A program made the position numbers and the translations under genes. The notes under the pieces are model-generated. The model was not told where the DNA came from and ran no database searches. It worked only from the letters and a program-made list of their open reading frames with translations. Below are positions 1 to 8,027 of a stretch of 64,000 nt of DNA, piece by piece. Each line of letters begins with the position of its first letter. Position 1 is the first letter of the stretch. Origin of the DNA: Nocardioides malaquae (GTDB taxonomy: Bacteria > Actinomycetota > Actinomycetes > Propionibacteriales > Nocardioidaceae); the NCBI RefSeq assembly GCF_015070385.1, contig NZ_JADCSA010000014.1, positions 28,384 to 92,383 of the forward strand. The letters are read 5' to 3'.

Positions 1-923
1 TCGGCCACCCATCCCGCCACCGGGGAGAAGGCGAACATCCCGAGCACGTGCACGGAGATCACGACGCCGATCAGCCGGAGCTCCGCACCTCCGTGCTCCA
101 TGTGCAGCGGCGTCATCACCATCACGGCCACCATCGTGGCGTGGGCTCCGGTGAGCCCCGCGGTCGCGGCGACGAGCACTGGGTGCTGCCGAAAGGCCGC
201 CCGCACGTCTCCCCCCGCGGCCCCGCGCCCGGCCACCACGGCGGGGCGCGGGCCTCCCTCGTGCCCGCCCGACGCGACGGCGCGCGCCGTCACCAGCGGG
301 TCAGGGCGCAGGAGCAGGAACGCCAGGAGTGCAGCAGCCGTGGTGCCGGCGGCGCCGAGCACGAACGGACCGGTCAGGTCAGGCACCCCGAGCAGCGCGG
401 CCAGGTCGACGGACGGGCCCGTGAGGTTGGGCCCCAGCACCGCGCCGATCGTGGTCGCCCACACCACCAGCGACAGGGCGCGGGCCCGGTGGTGCACGGG
501 CGCCAGGTCGGTGGCGGCGTAGCGCGCCGCGCTGTTGGCTGCGGTGGCGAAACCGAGGAGCACCATGCCCGCCAACAGCAGGAGGGTGGAGCCGGCCACG
601 CCCGAGACCACGGCAACGAGGGCTCCGGCACTGGCGGTCAGGTAGCCCGCCACCAGACCGGCACGGCGCCCGCGACGCGTCATCACCCGGGCCAGCAGGA
701 AGGCGGCCACCGCAGCCCCGAGCACCTGGAAGGTCTGCGCCAGCCCGGCGACCTCCTCGGAGCCGGAGAGGTCGCGGGCGAGGAGCGAGGAGGTGGCGAT
801 GCCGATCGTGATGCCGAGGGCGCCGGTCGCCTGGACGCCGACGAGGCTGCCCACGGTGCGCCGCTGCAGTGCCGCGACGTCGACCGACGGGATGGTCGCG
901 TCGCTCGGCAGGGGCGTCGTCAC
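1..923 (-). CDS. MFS transporter, 3' end cut by window edge
   Basis: This is a major facilitator superfamily drug or metabolite exporter in the cytoplasmic membrane. The 307 codons present begin at a GTG whose first four bases (GTGA) overlap the stop of the DUF3046 gene, which suggests translational coupling. The protein has the usual alternation of hydrophobic stretches, for example residues around 35-52, 70-88 and 100-120, and a basic cytoplasmic loop RVMTRRGRR after the second helix, the position of the MFS signature loop. The substrate cannot be told from sequence. The C-terminal helices lie outside the window, so full length is unknown. The start could lie further upstream only by entering the DUF3046 gene. 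Confidence 0.85.
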   Translation of the reverse strand, partial: MTTPLPSDATIPSVDVAALQRRTVGSLVGVQATGALGITIGIATSSLLARDLSGSEEVAGLAQTFQVLGAAVAAFLLARVMTRRGRRAGLVAGYLTASAGALVAVVSGVAGSTLLLLAGMVLLGFATAANSAARYAATDLAPVHHRARALSLVVWATTIGAVLGPNLTGPSVDLAALLGVPDLTGPFVLGAAGTTAAALLAFLLLRPDPLVTARAVASGGHEGGPRPAVVAGRGAAGGDVRAAFRQHPVLVAATAGLTGAHATMVAVMVMTPLHMEHGGAELRLIGVVISVHVLGMFAFSPVAGWVA

Positions 924-1114
924 CGGAGCCGGTCCGGCAGCTCGAGGACCTGCCAGACCGCCGCCCAGACCTGCTTGGGGGGCACGCCGGCCGCGAGGGC
1001 CTCGGTGACGGTGCGCGACCCCAGCTCACCGATGACGAAGAGCTCGGCCCAGCTGCGTGACGACGCCTCCCCCAGCGCCTCGTCCATGCGTGCCCAGAAC
1101 TCGGTGTGCCTCAT
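920..1114 (-). CDS. DUF3046 family protein
   Basis: A 64-residue protein beginning MRHTEFWARMDEALG, matching the small actinobacterial DUF3046 family (normally 60-70 residues; starts MRxTxFWxxM and carries a central AAGVxPKxVW segment, seen here as ALAAGVPPKQVW). It is predicted soluble and mostly helical, with no catalytic motif. The function is unknown; in other actinobacteria the gene often lies close to recA/recX, but that neighbourhood is not seen here. It lies 67 nt downstream of the DinB-like gene and its stop overlaps the GTG start of the MFS gene by 4 nt. The ATG at 1114 gives the family-typical N-terminus, so the start is secure. Confidence 0.88.
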   Translation of the reverse strand: MRHTEFWARMDEALGEASSRSWAELFVIGELGSRTVTEALAAGVPPKQVWAAVWQVLELPDRLR

Positions 1115-1181
1115 GGGCACAGGCAACCACACCACTGCGCGCGGCACCGACGACGACCGGCCACCGGCGACCGGCGTAGGT

Positions 1182-1682
1182 TCAGTGCACGCCCGGCACC
1201 GGCCGGCCGACGTCGTGCACGTGGTGCAGCACGTCGTGGAGGTGGTATTGCCCGAGCGTGCGCACCGTGAACGCCGAGCCGTTGCTGCGGCGCCCGCGCC
1301 GGTCGTACGCCTCCGGCTGGACCGCGGACCACAGTCCGGCGACGTGTCCCCCGGCCTCGACGAGCTCGACGTCGACCGTCGCGGGGTCCTGGGCGTGGTA
1401 GCGCTCCTGCACGGCGGTGGCGTCCTGGTCCCAGTTCGGAAAGGTGGGGTCGTCCTGCTCCAGCATCGCGGTGAGCCGCTCGCCCATGGTGCGGTGCACG
1501 TCGCGCACGTGGCAGGCGTACTCGAGCACCGACCAGGTCCCCGGCTCAGGGCGTACGCCCGCCCCGCCGTCGCGCAGCGCCTCGCTGAGCGCGAGGGTCG
1601 CGTCGTGGAGCAGGCCGGGCAGGTCGGGCACCTCGAGGCGCGAGGCCTCCACCCCGCACTCGGGGCACGGGCGCTCCAGCAC
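1182..1682 (-). CDS. DinB-like (maleylpyruvate isomerase fold) protein, start uncertain
   Basis: The protein resembles actinobacterial DinB-like four-helix-bundle proteins that are often annotated as DinB family or methyltransferase-like. Features seen are an N-terminal CPECG motif, a central YACHVRDVHR segment and a C-terminal QYHLHDVLHHVHDV segment; the conserved histidines would form the metal site of the fold. The substrate is unknown. The start is a problem: the conserved family segment TKDWTWVLERPCPEC is in frame, but the nearest in-frame start upstream of the internal GTG used here is a TTG near 1835, while a good ATG at 1751 lies in another frame. The true gene probably begins near 1751, so either a small indel has occurred or an unusual start is used. 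Coordinates are therefore a minimum. Confidence 0.6.
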   Translation of the reverse strand: MLERPCPECGVEASRLEVPDLPGLLHDATLALSEALRDGGAGVRPEPGTWSVLEYACHVRDVHRTMGERLTAMLEQDDPTFPNWDQDATAVQERYHAQDPATVDVELVEAGGHVAGLWSAVQPEAYDRRGRRSNGSAFTVRTLGQYHLHDVLHHVHDVGRPVPGVH

Positions 1683-1845
1683 CCACGTCCAGTCCTTGGT
1701 GTCGGGCGCGGGGGCGACGGGATCCGGCGTGCTGGCGAGGGGTCTGTCATGCCCCCATGCAACCAGCCACAGCGACCGCGATCCAGCACCGTGGCGGCCC
1801 GGCTCGCGAGGGTTGAGTGTGGGTGCCCGGTGCAAGGATGTCTGC

Positions 1846-4800
1846 GTGCCAGCGCTCGACGCCTTCAGTGCCCCGACCCGCGAGTGGTTCTCCGCTGCCT
1901 TCGCCGCACCCACCGCCGCCCAGGAAGGCGCTTGGGACGCGGTCGCGCGTGGCAGGCACGCCCTCGTCGTGGCGCCCACCGGGTCGGGCAAGACGCTGAG
2001 CGCCTTCCTCTCCGGCCTCGACCGCGTCCTGACCACGCCCCCTCCGGAGGACGGGCCGGCCTGCCGGGTGCTCTACGTCTCGCCCCTCAAGGCGCTCGCG
2101 GTCGACGTGGAGCGCAACCTGCGCGCCCCCCTGGCCGGCATCCGGCACACCGCCGCACGGCTGGGCGTCGAGGTCCGCGACGTGCGGGTCGGTCTGCGCT
2201 CCGGCGACACCGACGCCGGCGAGCGACGACGCCAGGCGACCAAGCCGCCTGACATCCTCATCACCACTCCCGAGTCGCTCTTCCTGATGCTGACCAGCAA
2301 GGCACGCGAGGCGCTGCGCAACGTCGACACGGTCATCCTCGACGAGGTGCACGCCGTGGCCGGCACGAAACGCGGCGCCCACCTCGCGGTGACCCTCGAG
2401 CGCCTCGACGCCCAGCTGGCCCGCCCCGCCCAGCGCATCGGCTTGAGCGCCACCGTGCGCCCGGTGGAGGAGGTCGCCCGCTTCCTCGGCGGTGGCGCGC
2501 CGGTCGAGGTGGTCGCTCCGCCCAGCAGCAAGGAGTGGGACCTGCGGGTCGTCGTGCCGGTCGAGGACATGACCTCTCCCGGCCACCTGTCCAGCGACGC
2601 GGCCGGCCCACTGGGGGACGACGCGGGTCATGACGGAGAGGAGCAGGCCGCCTCACCGTCGCTGTGGCCCCACGTGGAGGAGCACGTCGTCGACCTCGTC
2701 GAGCAGCACCACTCGACGATCGTCTTCGCCAACTCCCGACGACTGGCCGAACGCCTCACCGCGCGGCTCAACGAGATCGCGACCCAGCGCGCCGGCGGTG
2801 AGACCTCCCGCGACGCAGCGCCGGCCGAGGCGATGGGTGCCGCCGGTGCCGCAGCGGCCTCCGAGGTGGTGATCGCCAAGGCGCACCACGGCTCGGTCTC
2901 GAAGGAGCAGCGGGCGCTGATCGAGGACGACCTCAAGCACGGACGCCTGCCGTGCGTCGTCGCCACCAGCAGCCTCGAGCTGGGCATCGACATGGGGGCG
3001 GTCGACCTGGTCATCCAGATCGAGTCGCCGCCCAGCGTGGCGAGCGCCCTGCAGCGTGTGGGCCGCGCCGGCCACCAGGTGGGTGAGGTCAGCCGCGGCG
3101 TGCTCATGCCCAAGCACCGCGGCGACCTGGCCCCGACAGCCGTCGCCGTCACCCGCATGCGCTCCGGTGGCATCGAGGCGTTGCGCATCCCCAAGAACCC
3201 GCTCGACGTGCTGGCCCAGCAGGTCGTGGCGATGGTGGCGATGGACGAGTGGGACGTGGAGGAGCTCCACGACCTCGTCCGGCGAGCCGCTCCCTACGCC
3301 GACCTTCCCCGCAGCGCCTACGAGGCCACGCTCGACCTGTTGAGCGGTCGCTACCCCAGCGAGGAGTTCGCCGAGCTGAGGCCGCGCCTGGTCTGGGACC
3401 GGGTCGCCGACACCCTCACCGCTCGTCCCGGAGCGCAGCGTCTCGCCGTCACCAGCGGCGGCACGATCCCCGACCGGGGTCTGTTCGGCGTGCACCTCGT
3501 CGGGGAGGGCACGGGACGACGCGTCGGCGAGCTCGACGAGGAGATGGTCTACGAGTCGCGGGTCGGTGACGTCTTCGCGCTGGGGGCCAGCAGCTGGCGC
3601 ATCGAGGACATCACCCACGACCGCGTGATGGTGACCCCGGCTCCGGGCGTGCCGGGGCGACTGCCGTTCTGGAAGGGCGACACGCTCGGGCGCCCCGCCG
3701 AGATGGGTGGCGCCATCGGCGAGATGGTGCGCGCCCTGACCTCGGTGGGTCCCGACGCAGCCCGCCAACTGGCGCGCGACGAGGGCCTCGACGACTACGC
3801 GGCAGACAACCTCGTCCGCTACCTCGAGGAGCAGCGCGAGGCCACCGGCGTCGTGCCGCACGACTCCCACGTCCTGGTCGAACGCTGCCGCGACGAGCTG
3901 GGCGACTGGCGCCTCGTCGTGCACTCGCCGTGGGGCACGCCCGTGCACGCGCCCTGGGCGCTGGCGATCAACGCCCGGCTGCGGGAGCGCTACGGCGTCG
4001 AGACCCAGGCCATGGCCAGCGACGACGGCATCGTGATCCGCGTGCCCGACACCGACGCCGAGCCGCCCGACGCCTCCCTGGTCGTCTTCGACCCCGGGGA
4101 GATCGAGGAGATCGTCACCACCGAGGTCGGCGGCTCCGCCCTCTTCGCCAGCCGGTTCCGGGAGTGCGCCGCCCGCGCCCTGCTGCTCCCCCGGCGCGAC
4201 CCCGGCCGGCGTTCTCCGCTGTGGCAGCAGCGCCAGCGCAGCGCCCAGCTGCTCGAGGTCGCCGCCAAGTACCCGTCCTTCCCGATCGTGCTCGAGGCCG
4301 TGCGTGAGGTCCTCCAGGACGTCTACGACCTGCCGGCCCTGGTCCAGCTGCTCCGACGCGTCGACCAGCGCGACATCACGATCACCGATGTCGAGACCGC
4401 CCACCCCTCCCCCTTCGCCGGCACGCTGCTCTTCGGCTACGTCGCCCAGTTCCTCTACGAGGGTGACTCGCCGCTGGCCGAGCGCCGCGCGGCGGCCCTC
4501 TCGCTCGACCCCGGTCTGCTCGCCCAGCTGCTCGGGCGCAGTGAGCTGCGCGAGCTGCTCGACCCTGCCGTGATCGCGGAGGTCGAGCAGGAGGTGCAGT
4601 GGCTCGCGAAGGACCGGCGCGCCCGCGACGCCGAGGGGGTGGCCGACATGCTGCGTGTGCTCGGGCCCCTCACCACGGCAGAGGTCGCGGCGCGCAGCAC
4701 GGATCCCGAGTCCGCGCCGTCGTGGCTCGACTCCCTCGCCGCCACCCGCCGAGTCGTGGAGGTGCGGATGGCCGGCGTCGAGGTCTGGTGCACCGTCGAG

Positions 4801-6378
4801 GAGGTGGCCCGCCTGCGCGACGGCCTCGGGGTGCCGGTGCCGCCGGGCGTGCCGGTGGCCTTCACCGAGGTCACCGAGGACCCGATCGGTGACCTGCTCG
4901 CGCGCTACGCCCGCACGCACGGCCCCTTCGTGCCCGCGGACCCCGCCGCCCGCTTCGGCCTGGGTGAGGCGGTCGTACGTCAGACGTTGGCCCGCCTCAC
5001 GGCCCGGGGTCGCGTGGTGGAGGGCGAGTTCCGGCCCGACGGCACGGGACAGGAGTGGTGCGACGCCGAGGTGCTGCGGCGCATCCGGAGGCGCTCCCTC
5101 GCTCGCCTGCGCCAGGAGGTGGAGCCGGTGCCCCCCGAGGCGCTGGCCCGTTTCCTGCCGGTGTGGCAGAAGGTCGCCGGCAGCGCTCCCCGCGTCGGCC
5201 TGCGGGGTGTCGACGGCGTGCTGAGCGTCGTCGACCAGCTCGCCGGGTGCCCGGTGCCCGCCAGCGCCCTGGAGTCGCTCGTGCTGCCCTCCCGGGTGCG
5301 CGACTACTCCCCGGCCTTCCTCGACGAGCTCACCGCCGCCGGGGAGGTCCTCTGGTCCGGGCACGGCGCGCTGCCGGGTTCCGACGGCTGGATCAGCCTC
5401 CATCCCGTCGACCGGGCCCACCTGACCCTCCCGCCGCTAGTCGAGGACGACCTCGAACCACTGGCCCGCTCCGTGCTGGAGGCGTTGGAGGGCGGCGGCG
5501 CCTACTTCTTCCGTCAGCTCTCCGACCTGGTGGGCAGCACCGACGACCGCGCCCTGAGCTCCGCGCTGTGGAGCCTGGTGTGGAGCGGTCACGTCACCAA
5601 CGACACGGTCGTCGGGCTGCGCGGCCTGCTCCGTGGCGGGAGCACGACGCACCGCAACCGGCGTACGCCCCCGCGTGCCGCCCGGATGCCGTCGCGCAGC
5701 GGCCCTCCGGAGACCGCAGGCCGGTGGTCGTTGCTTCCGGCGCGCGAGAGCGACCCGACACGGGTGGCGTACGCCCGCGCCGAGCTGCTGCTGGAGCGTC
5801 ACGGCGTCGTCACCCGTGGCGCCGTCGGTTCGGAACGCGTGCCGGGTGGCTTCGCGGGTGTCTACCGCGTCCTCGGCGCCCTGGAGGAGAACGGGCGGTG
5901 CCGACGCGGCTACTTCGTGGAGGGTCTCGGTGCGGCCCAGTTCGGCACACCGGGGTCCGTCGACCGGCTCCGCACCTTCGGTGACGACCCGCACGAACGC
6001 CCGGCCGCACCGGTCGCCCTCACCCTCGCGGCGACCGACCCGGCCAATCCCTACGGCGCGGCCCTGCCGTGGCCCGAGACCACCGGCCACCGTCCAGGAC
6101 GCAAGGCCGGTGCCCTGGTCGTGCTGGTCGACGGCAGCCTGGTCCTCTACGTGGAGCGTGGGGGTCGCTCGCTGCTCACCTGGTCGGAGGACGACACGGC
6201 TCTGGCGGCCGCAGCAACCGGGCTCGCCGACGCCGTGCGACGCGGGGCCCTGGGACAGCTCACCCTGGAGAAGGCCGACGGCGAACCACTGCTCGGCCAC
6301 GGAGGTTCGGTGCTGCGCGATGCCCTGGACGCGGCAGGGTTCGTGGCGACGCCCCGGGGGTTGCGCATCCGTGCCTGA
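1846..6378 (+). CDS. lhr: Lhr-type superfamily 2 DNA helicase
   Basis: Large ATP-dependent 3'-5' helicase of about 1510 residues, the same size as mycobacterial Lhr, which unwinds RNA-DNA and branched DNA and is linked to DNA damage responses. Visible motifs: Walker A APTGSGKT (residues 43-50), DEVH box (166-169), SAT (201-203) and the QRVGRAGHQ motif VI near residue 405, followed by the long Lhr core and C-terminal winged-helix region. The GTG at 1846 is chosen because it gives the family N-terminus and has AAGGA 8-9 nt upstream; much longer in-frame readings cross the DinB-like gene. Its last 8 nt overlap the glycosylase gene, so both are probably made from one mRNA for DNA repair. A few insertions of low complexity occur around residues 310-340. 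Confidence 0.95.
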   Translation: MPALDAFSAPTREWFSAAFAAPTAAQEGAWDAVARGRHALVVAPTGSGKTLSAFLSGLDRVLTTPPPEDGPACRVLYVSPLKALAVDVERNLRAPLAGIRHTAARLGVEVRDVRVGLRSGDTDAGERRRQATKPPDILITTPESLFLMLTSKAREALRNVDTVILDEVHAVAGTKRGAHLAVTLERLDAQLARPAQRIGLSATVRPVEEVARFLGGGAPVEVVAPPSSKEWDLRVVVPVEDMTSPGHLSSDAAGPLGDDAGHDGEEQAASPSLWPHVEEHVVDLVEQHHSTIVFANSRRLAERLTARLNEIATQRAGGETSRDAAPAEAMGAAGAAAASEVVIAKAHHGSVSKEQRALIEDDLKHGRLPCVVATSSLELGIDMGAVDLVIQIESPPSVASALQRVGRAGHQVGEVSRGVLMPKHRGDLAPTAVAVTRMRSGGIEALRIPKNPLDVLAQQVVAMVAMDEWDVEELHDLVRRAAPYADLPRSAYEATLDLLSGRYPSEEFAELRPRLVWDRVADTLTARPGAQRLAVTSGGTIPDRGLFGVHLVGEGTGRRVGELDEEMVYESRVGDVFALGASSWRIEDITHDRVMVTPAPGVPGRLPFWKGDTLGRPAEMGGAIGEMVRALTSVGPDAARQLARDEGLDDYAADNLVRYLEEQREATGVVPHDSHVLVERCRDELGDWRLVVHSPWGTPVHAPWALAINARLRERYGVETQAMASDDGIVIRVPDTDAEPPDASLVVFDPGEIEEIVTTEVGGSALFASRFRECAARALLLPRRDPGRRSPLWQQRQRSAQLLEVAAKYPSFPIVLEAVREVLQDVYDLPALVQLLRRVDQRDITITDVETAHPSPFAGTLLFGYVAQFLYEGDSPLAERRAAALSLDPGLLAQLLGRSELRELLDPAVIAEVEQEVQWLAKDRRARDAEGVADMLRVLGPLTTAEVAARSTDPESAPSWLDSLAATRRVVEVRMAGVEVWCTVEEVARLRDGLGVPVPPGVPVAFTEVTEDPIGDLLARYARTHGPFVPADPAARFGLGEAVVRQTLARLTARGRVVEGEFRPDGTGQEWCDAEVLRRIRRRSLARLRQEVEPVPPEALARFLPVWQKVAGSAPRVGLRGVDGVLSVVDQLAGCPVPASALESLVLPSRVRDYSPAFLDELTAAGEVLWSGHGALPGSDGWISLHPVDRAHLTLPPLVEDDLEPLARSVLEALEGGGAYFFRQLSDLVGSTDDRALSSALWSLVWSGHVTNDTVVGLRGLLRGGSTTHRNRRTPPRAARMPSRSGPPETAGRWSLLPARESDPTRVAYARAELLLERHGVVTRGAVGSERVPGGFAGVYRVLGALEENGRCRRGYFVEGLGAAQFGTPGSVDRLRTFGDDPHERPAAPVALTLAATDPANPYGAALPWPETTGHRPGRKAGALVVLVDGSLVLYVERGGRSLLTWSEDDTALAAAATGLADAVRRGALGQLTLEKADGEPLLGHGGSVLRDALDAAGFVATPRGLRIRA

Positions 6379-7159
6379 GGGAGACACCGTCTGGCGGGCG
6401 GCACGCATGCTCGATCGCAGCATCGTGGGCCGCACGTTGGTGCGCAGCGACTTCCGGGTGCCACGCCTGGCCACCGTCGACCTCGCGGGTGCCGTGGTGG
6501 CCAGCAGCGCCTCACGCGGCAAGCACCTGCTGCTGCGCCTCGACCACGACACTCCTTGGACCCTGCACACGCACCTCAAGATGGAGGGCGCGTGGCGCAC
6601 CTTCTCCCCCGGGCAACCGTGGCGACGCCCGGCGCACACCGCCCGCGTGGTCCTCACCACCGACGGGCCCACCGCCGTCGGCTTCTCGCTCGGCGTGGTG
6701 GAGCTCTGGCCACGCGCCGAGGAGCAGGACCGACTCTCCCACCTGGGGCCAGACCTGCTCGGCCCGGACTGGGACCCCGAGGAGGCCCTGCGCCGCCTGC
6801 TCGCGGAGCCCTCCACGCCTCTGGTCCAGGCCCTGCAGGACCAGACCCGGATGGCCGGGGTCGGCAACATGTACGCCAACGAGCTCTGCTTCCTGGCCGG
6901 CCTGGACCCTCACGTGCCTGTGGGAGCCGTGGAGCGACCGGAGCGGCTGGTGCAGCGCGCCCAGCAGGTGTTGACGGTGAACAAGGAACGCGCCCAACAG
7001 TCCACCACCGGCGACCTCGCGCCCGGACGGCGGACCTGGGTCTACCGGCAGAAGGCCTGCCGCCGGTGCCACGGCCGGATCAGCACCACGATGCTCGGCG
7101 TCGAGGGACAGGAACGCGCCACCTACTGGTGCCCGAGCTGCCAGCGTACGGTCGCCTGA
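6371..7159 (+). CDS. nei: Fpg/Nei family DNA glycosylase/AP lyase
   Basis: A 262-residue base-excision repair enzyme of the Fpg/Nei family, which removes oxidised bases and cuts the abasic site by beta/delta elimination. After start removal the N-terminus is PEGDTVW, giving the catalytic Pro2 and Glu3; the HLKMEGAW segment carries the conserved lysine of the Nei branch; the C-terminus has a four-cysteine zinc finger (CRRC near 231-234 and CPSC near 255-258). PEGDTV rather than PELPEV points to the Nei side, as in mycobacterial Nei1. The GTG start at 6371 is fixed by the required Pro-Glu and overlaps the helicase stop by 8 nt. It converges on clgR with only 2 nt between stops. Confidence 0.93.
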   Translation: MPEGDTVWRAARMLDRSIVGRTLVRSDFRVPRLATVDLAGAVVASSASRGKHLLLRLDHDTPWTLHTHLKMEGAWRTFSPGQPWRRPAHTARVVLTTDGPTAVGFSLGVVELWPRAEEQDRLSHLGPDLLGPDWDPEEALRRLLAEPSTPLVQALQDQTRMAGVGNMYANELCFLAGLDPHVPVGAVERPERLVQRAQQVLTVNKERAQQSTTGDLAPGRRTWVYRQKACRRCHGRISTTMLGVEGQERATYWCPSCQRTVA

Positions 7160-7161
7160 GA

Positions 7162-7464
7162 TCAGGCGGCGGAGGCCACCACGTCGCCCGCAGGCCGGGC
7201 CGACTCGAGCGAGGTCGTACGCCCCAGGGCTTCCTCGCGGGCGACGACGACGCTGGCCTGGCGCAGGACCGCCGACAGCGGGACGTCGAGGGCCGAGCAG
7301 AGCGACGCGAGCAGCTCGGAGGACGCCTCCTTCTGACCGCGCTCGATCTCGGAGATGTAGCCGAGGCTCACACGTGCCTGCGCCGAGACCTCACGGAGGG
7401 TGAGACCGCGCTCCATCCGAGTGGCACGCAGCACCTCGCCCAGGGTCCGGCGAAACAGCACCAT
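7162..7464 (-). CDS. clgR: ClgR-type XRE-family transcriptional regulator
   Basis: A 100-residue Cro/C1-type helix-turn-helix regulator. The segments [17 protein letters not shown] and [14 protein letters not shown] closely match ClgR, the actinobacterial activator of clpP and clpC protease genes and other proteostasis genes. A clear ribosome site, GAGGAGG, lies 6 nt before the ATG, and a TAGCGT -10-like hexamer is found just upstream in the 40-nt gap after the cinA-like gene. The order pgsA, cinA-like, clgR is conserved in Streptomyces and Mycobacterium relatives, which supports the name. ClgR itself is usually short-lived; here the C-terminus ends VVASAA, and Ala-Ala ends are typical Clp targets, so regulated turnover is likely (inference). 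Confidence 0.88.
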   Translation of the reverse strand: MVLFRRTLGEVLRATRMERGLTLREVSAQARVSLGYISEIERGQKEASSELLASLCSALDVPLSAVLRQASVVVAREEALGRTTSLESARPAGDVVASAA

Positions 7465-7504
7465 GCGTCCTCCTCGGTCATGTCGACTGCACGTGGCTCC
7501 AACG

Positions 7505-8011
7505 CTACCGGACACGTGGTTCTTCCCCCGGCAGGATCTCGTGAAGAAGTGCGAGCGCCTCGGCGACGGTCGCGGCCTGCACCGCTGCCCGGTCACCGCG
7601 CAGGGCGAGCCGACGCGCGGTGACACCCTGTCCGCTCGCCACGGCGACGAAGACGGTGCCGGGCGGATGTCCCTCCTGGGTGGACGGACCGGCCACCCCC
7701 GTCGTGGCCACCGCGACGTCGGCCGACACCAGCCGGCGCGCTCCCTGCGCCATCGCCGCGGCGCACTCCTGCGAGACGACGCCGTGCTGCTCGACCACGG
7801 CGACAGGCACACCAAGGACGTCCGCCTTGACCTCCGTGGCGTAGGCGACCACGCCACCCCGGTAGACCGACGAGGCCCCCGCGACCCCGGTGATCGTGGC
7901 GGCGAGGGCACCCCCGGTGAGCGACTCCGCGGTGGCGAGGGTCAGGCCCTCCTCGCGCATGCGCGCGAGGAGGACCGACACCTCGTCTGAGGACGGCGTC
8001 ACCACAGGCAC
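7505..8011 (-). CDS. pncC: CinA C-terminal domain protein, nicotinamide-nucleotide amidase
   Basis: A 168-residue stand-alone CinA C-terminal domain, predicted to hydrolyse nicotinamide mononucleotide to nicotinate mononucleotide and ammonia in NAD recycling. Motifs seen: AESLTGG at residues 28-34, YRGGVVAYA at 50-58, and TTGVAGPS near 103-110, all typical of PncC/CinA-C. It lacks the N-terminal molybdopterin-binding-like domain found in full CinA. It lies between the inserted subtilase (16-nt gap, same strand) and clgR. In relatives the gene directly follows pgsA, so the subtilase has separated the two. The start is an ATG 168 codons before the stop; [11 protein letters not shown] is an acceptable N-terminus for the family. 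Confidence 0.92.
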   Translation of the reverse strand: MPVVTPSSDEVSVLLARMREEGLTLATAESLTGGALAATITGVAGASSVYRGGVVAYATEVKADVLGVPVAVVEQHGVVSQECAAAMAQGARRLVSADVAVATTGVAGPSTQEGHPPGTVFVAVASGQGVTARRLALRGDRAAVQAATVAEALALLHEILPGEEPRVR

Positions 8012-8027
8012 GACCGGTGGCCCTGGC

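Noticed and set aside
2653-5421. Very long open frame (over 900 codons) antisense to lhr
   Set aside because: Codon-phase mirror of a GC-rich gene; translation is low complexity, with no domain, and the sense strand encodes complete Lhr motifs.
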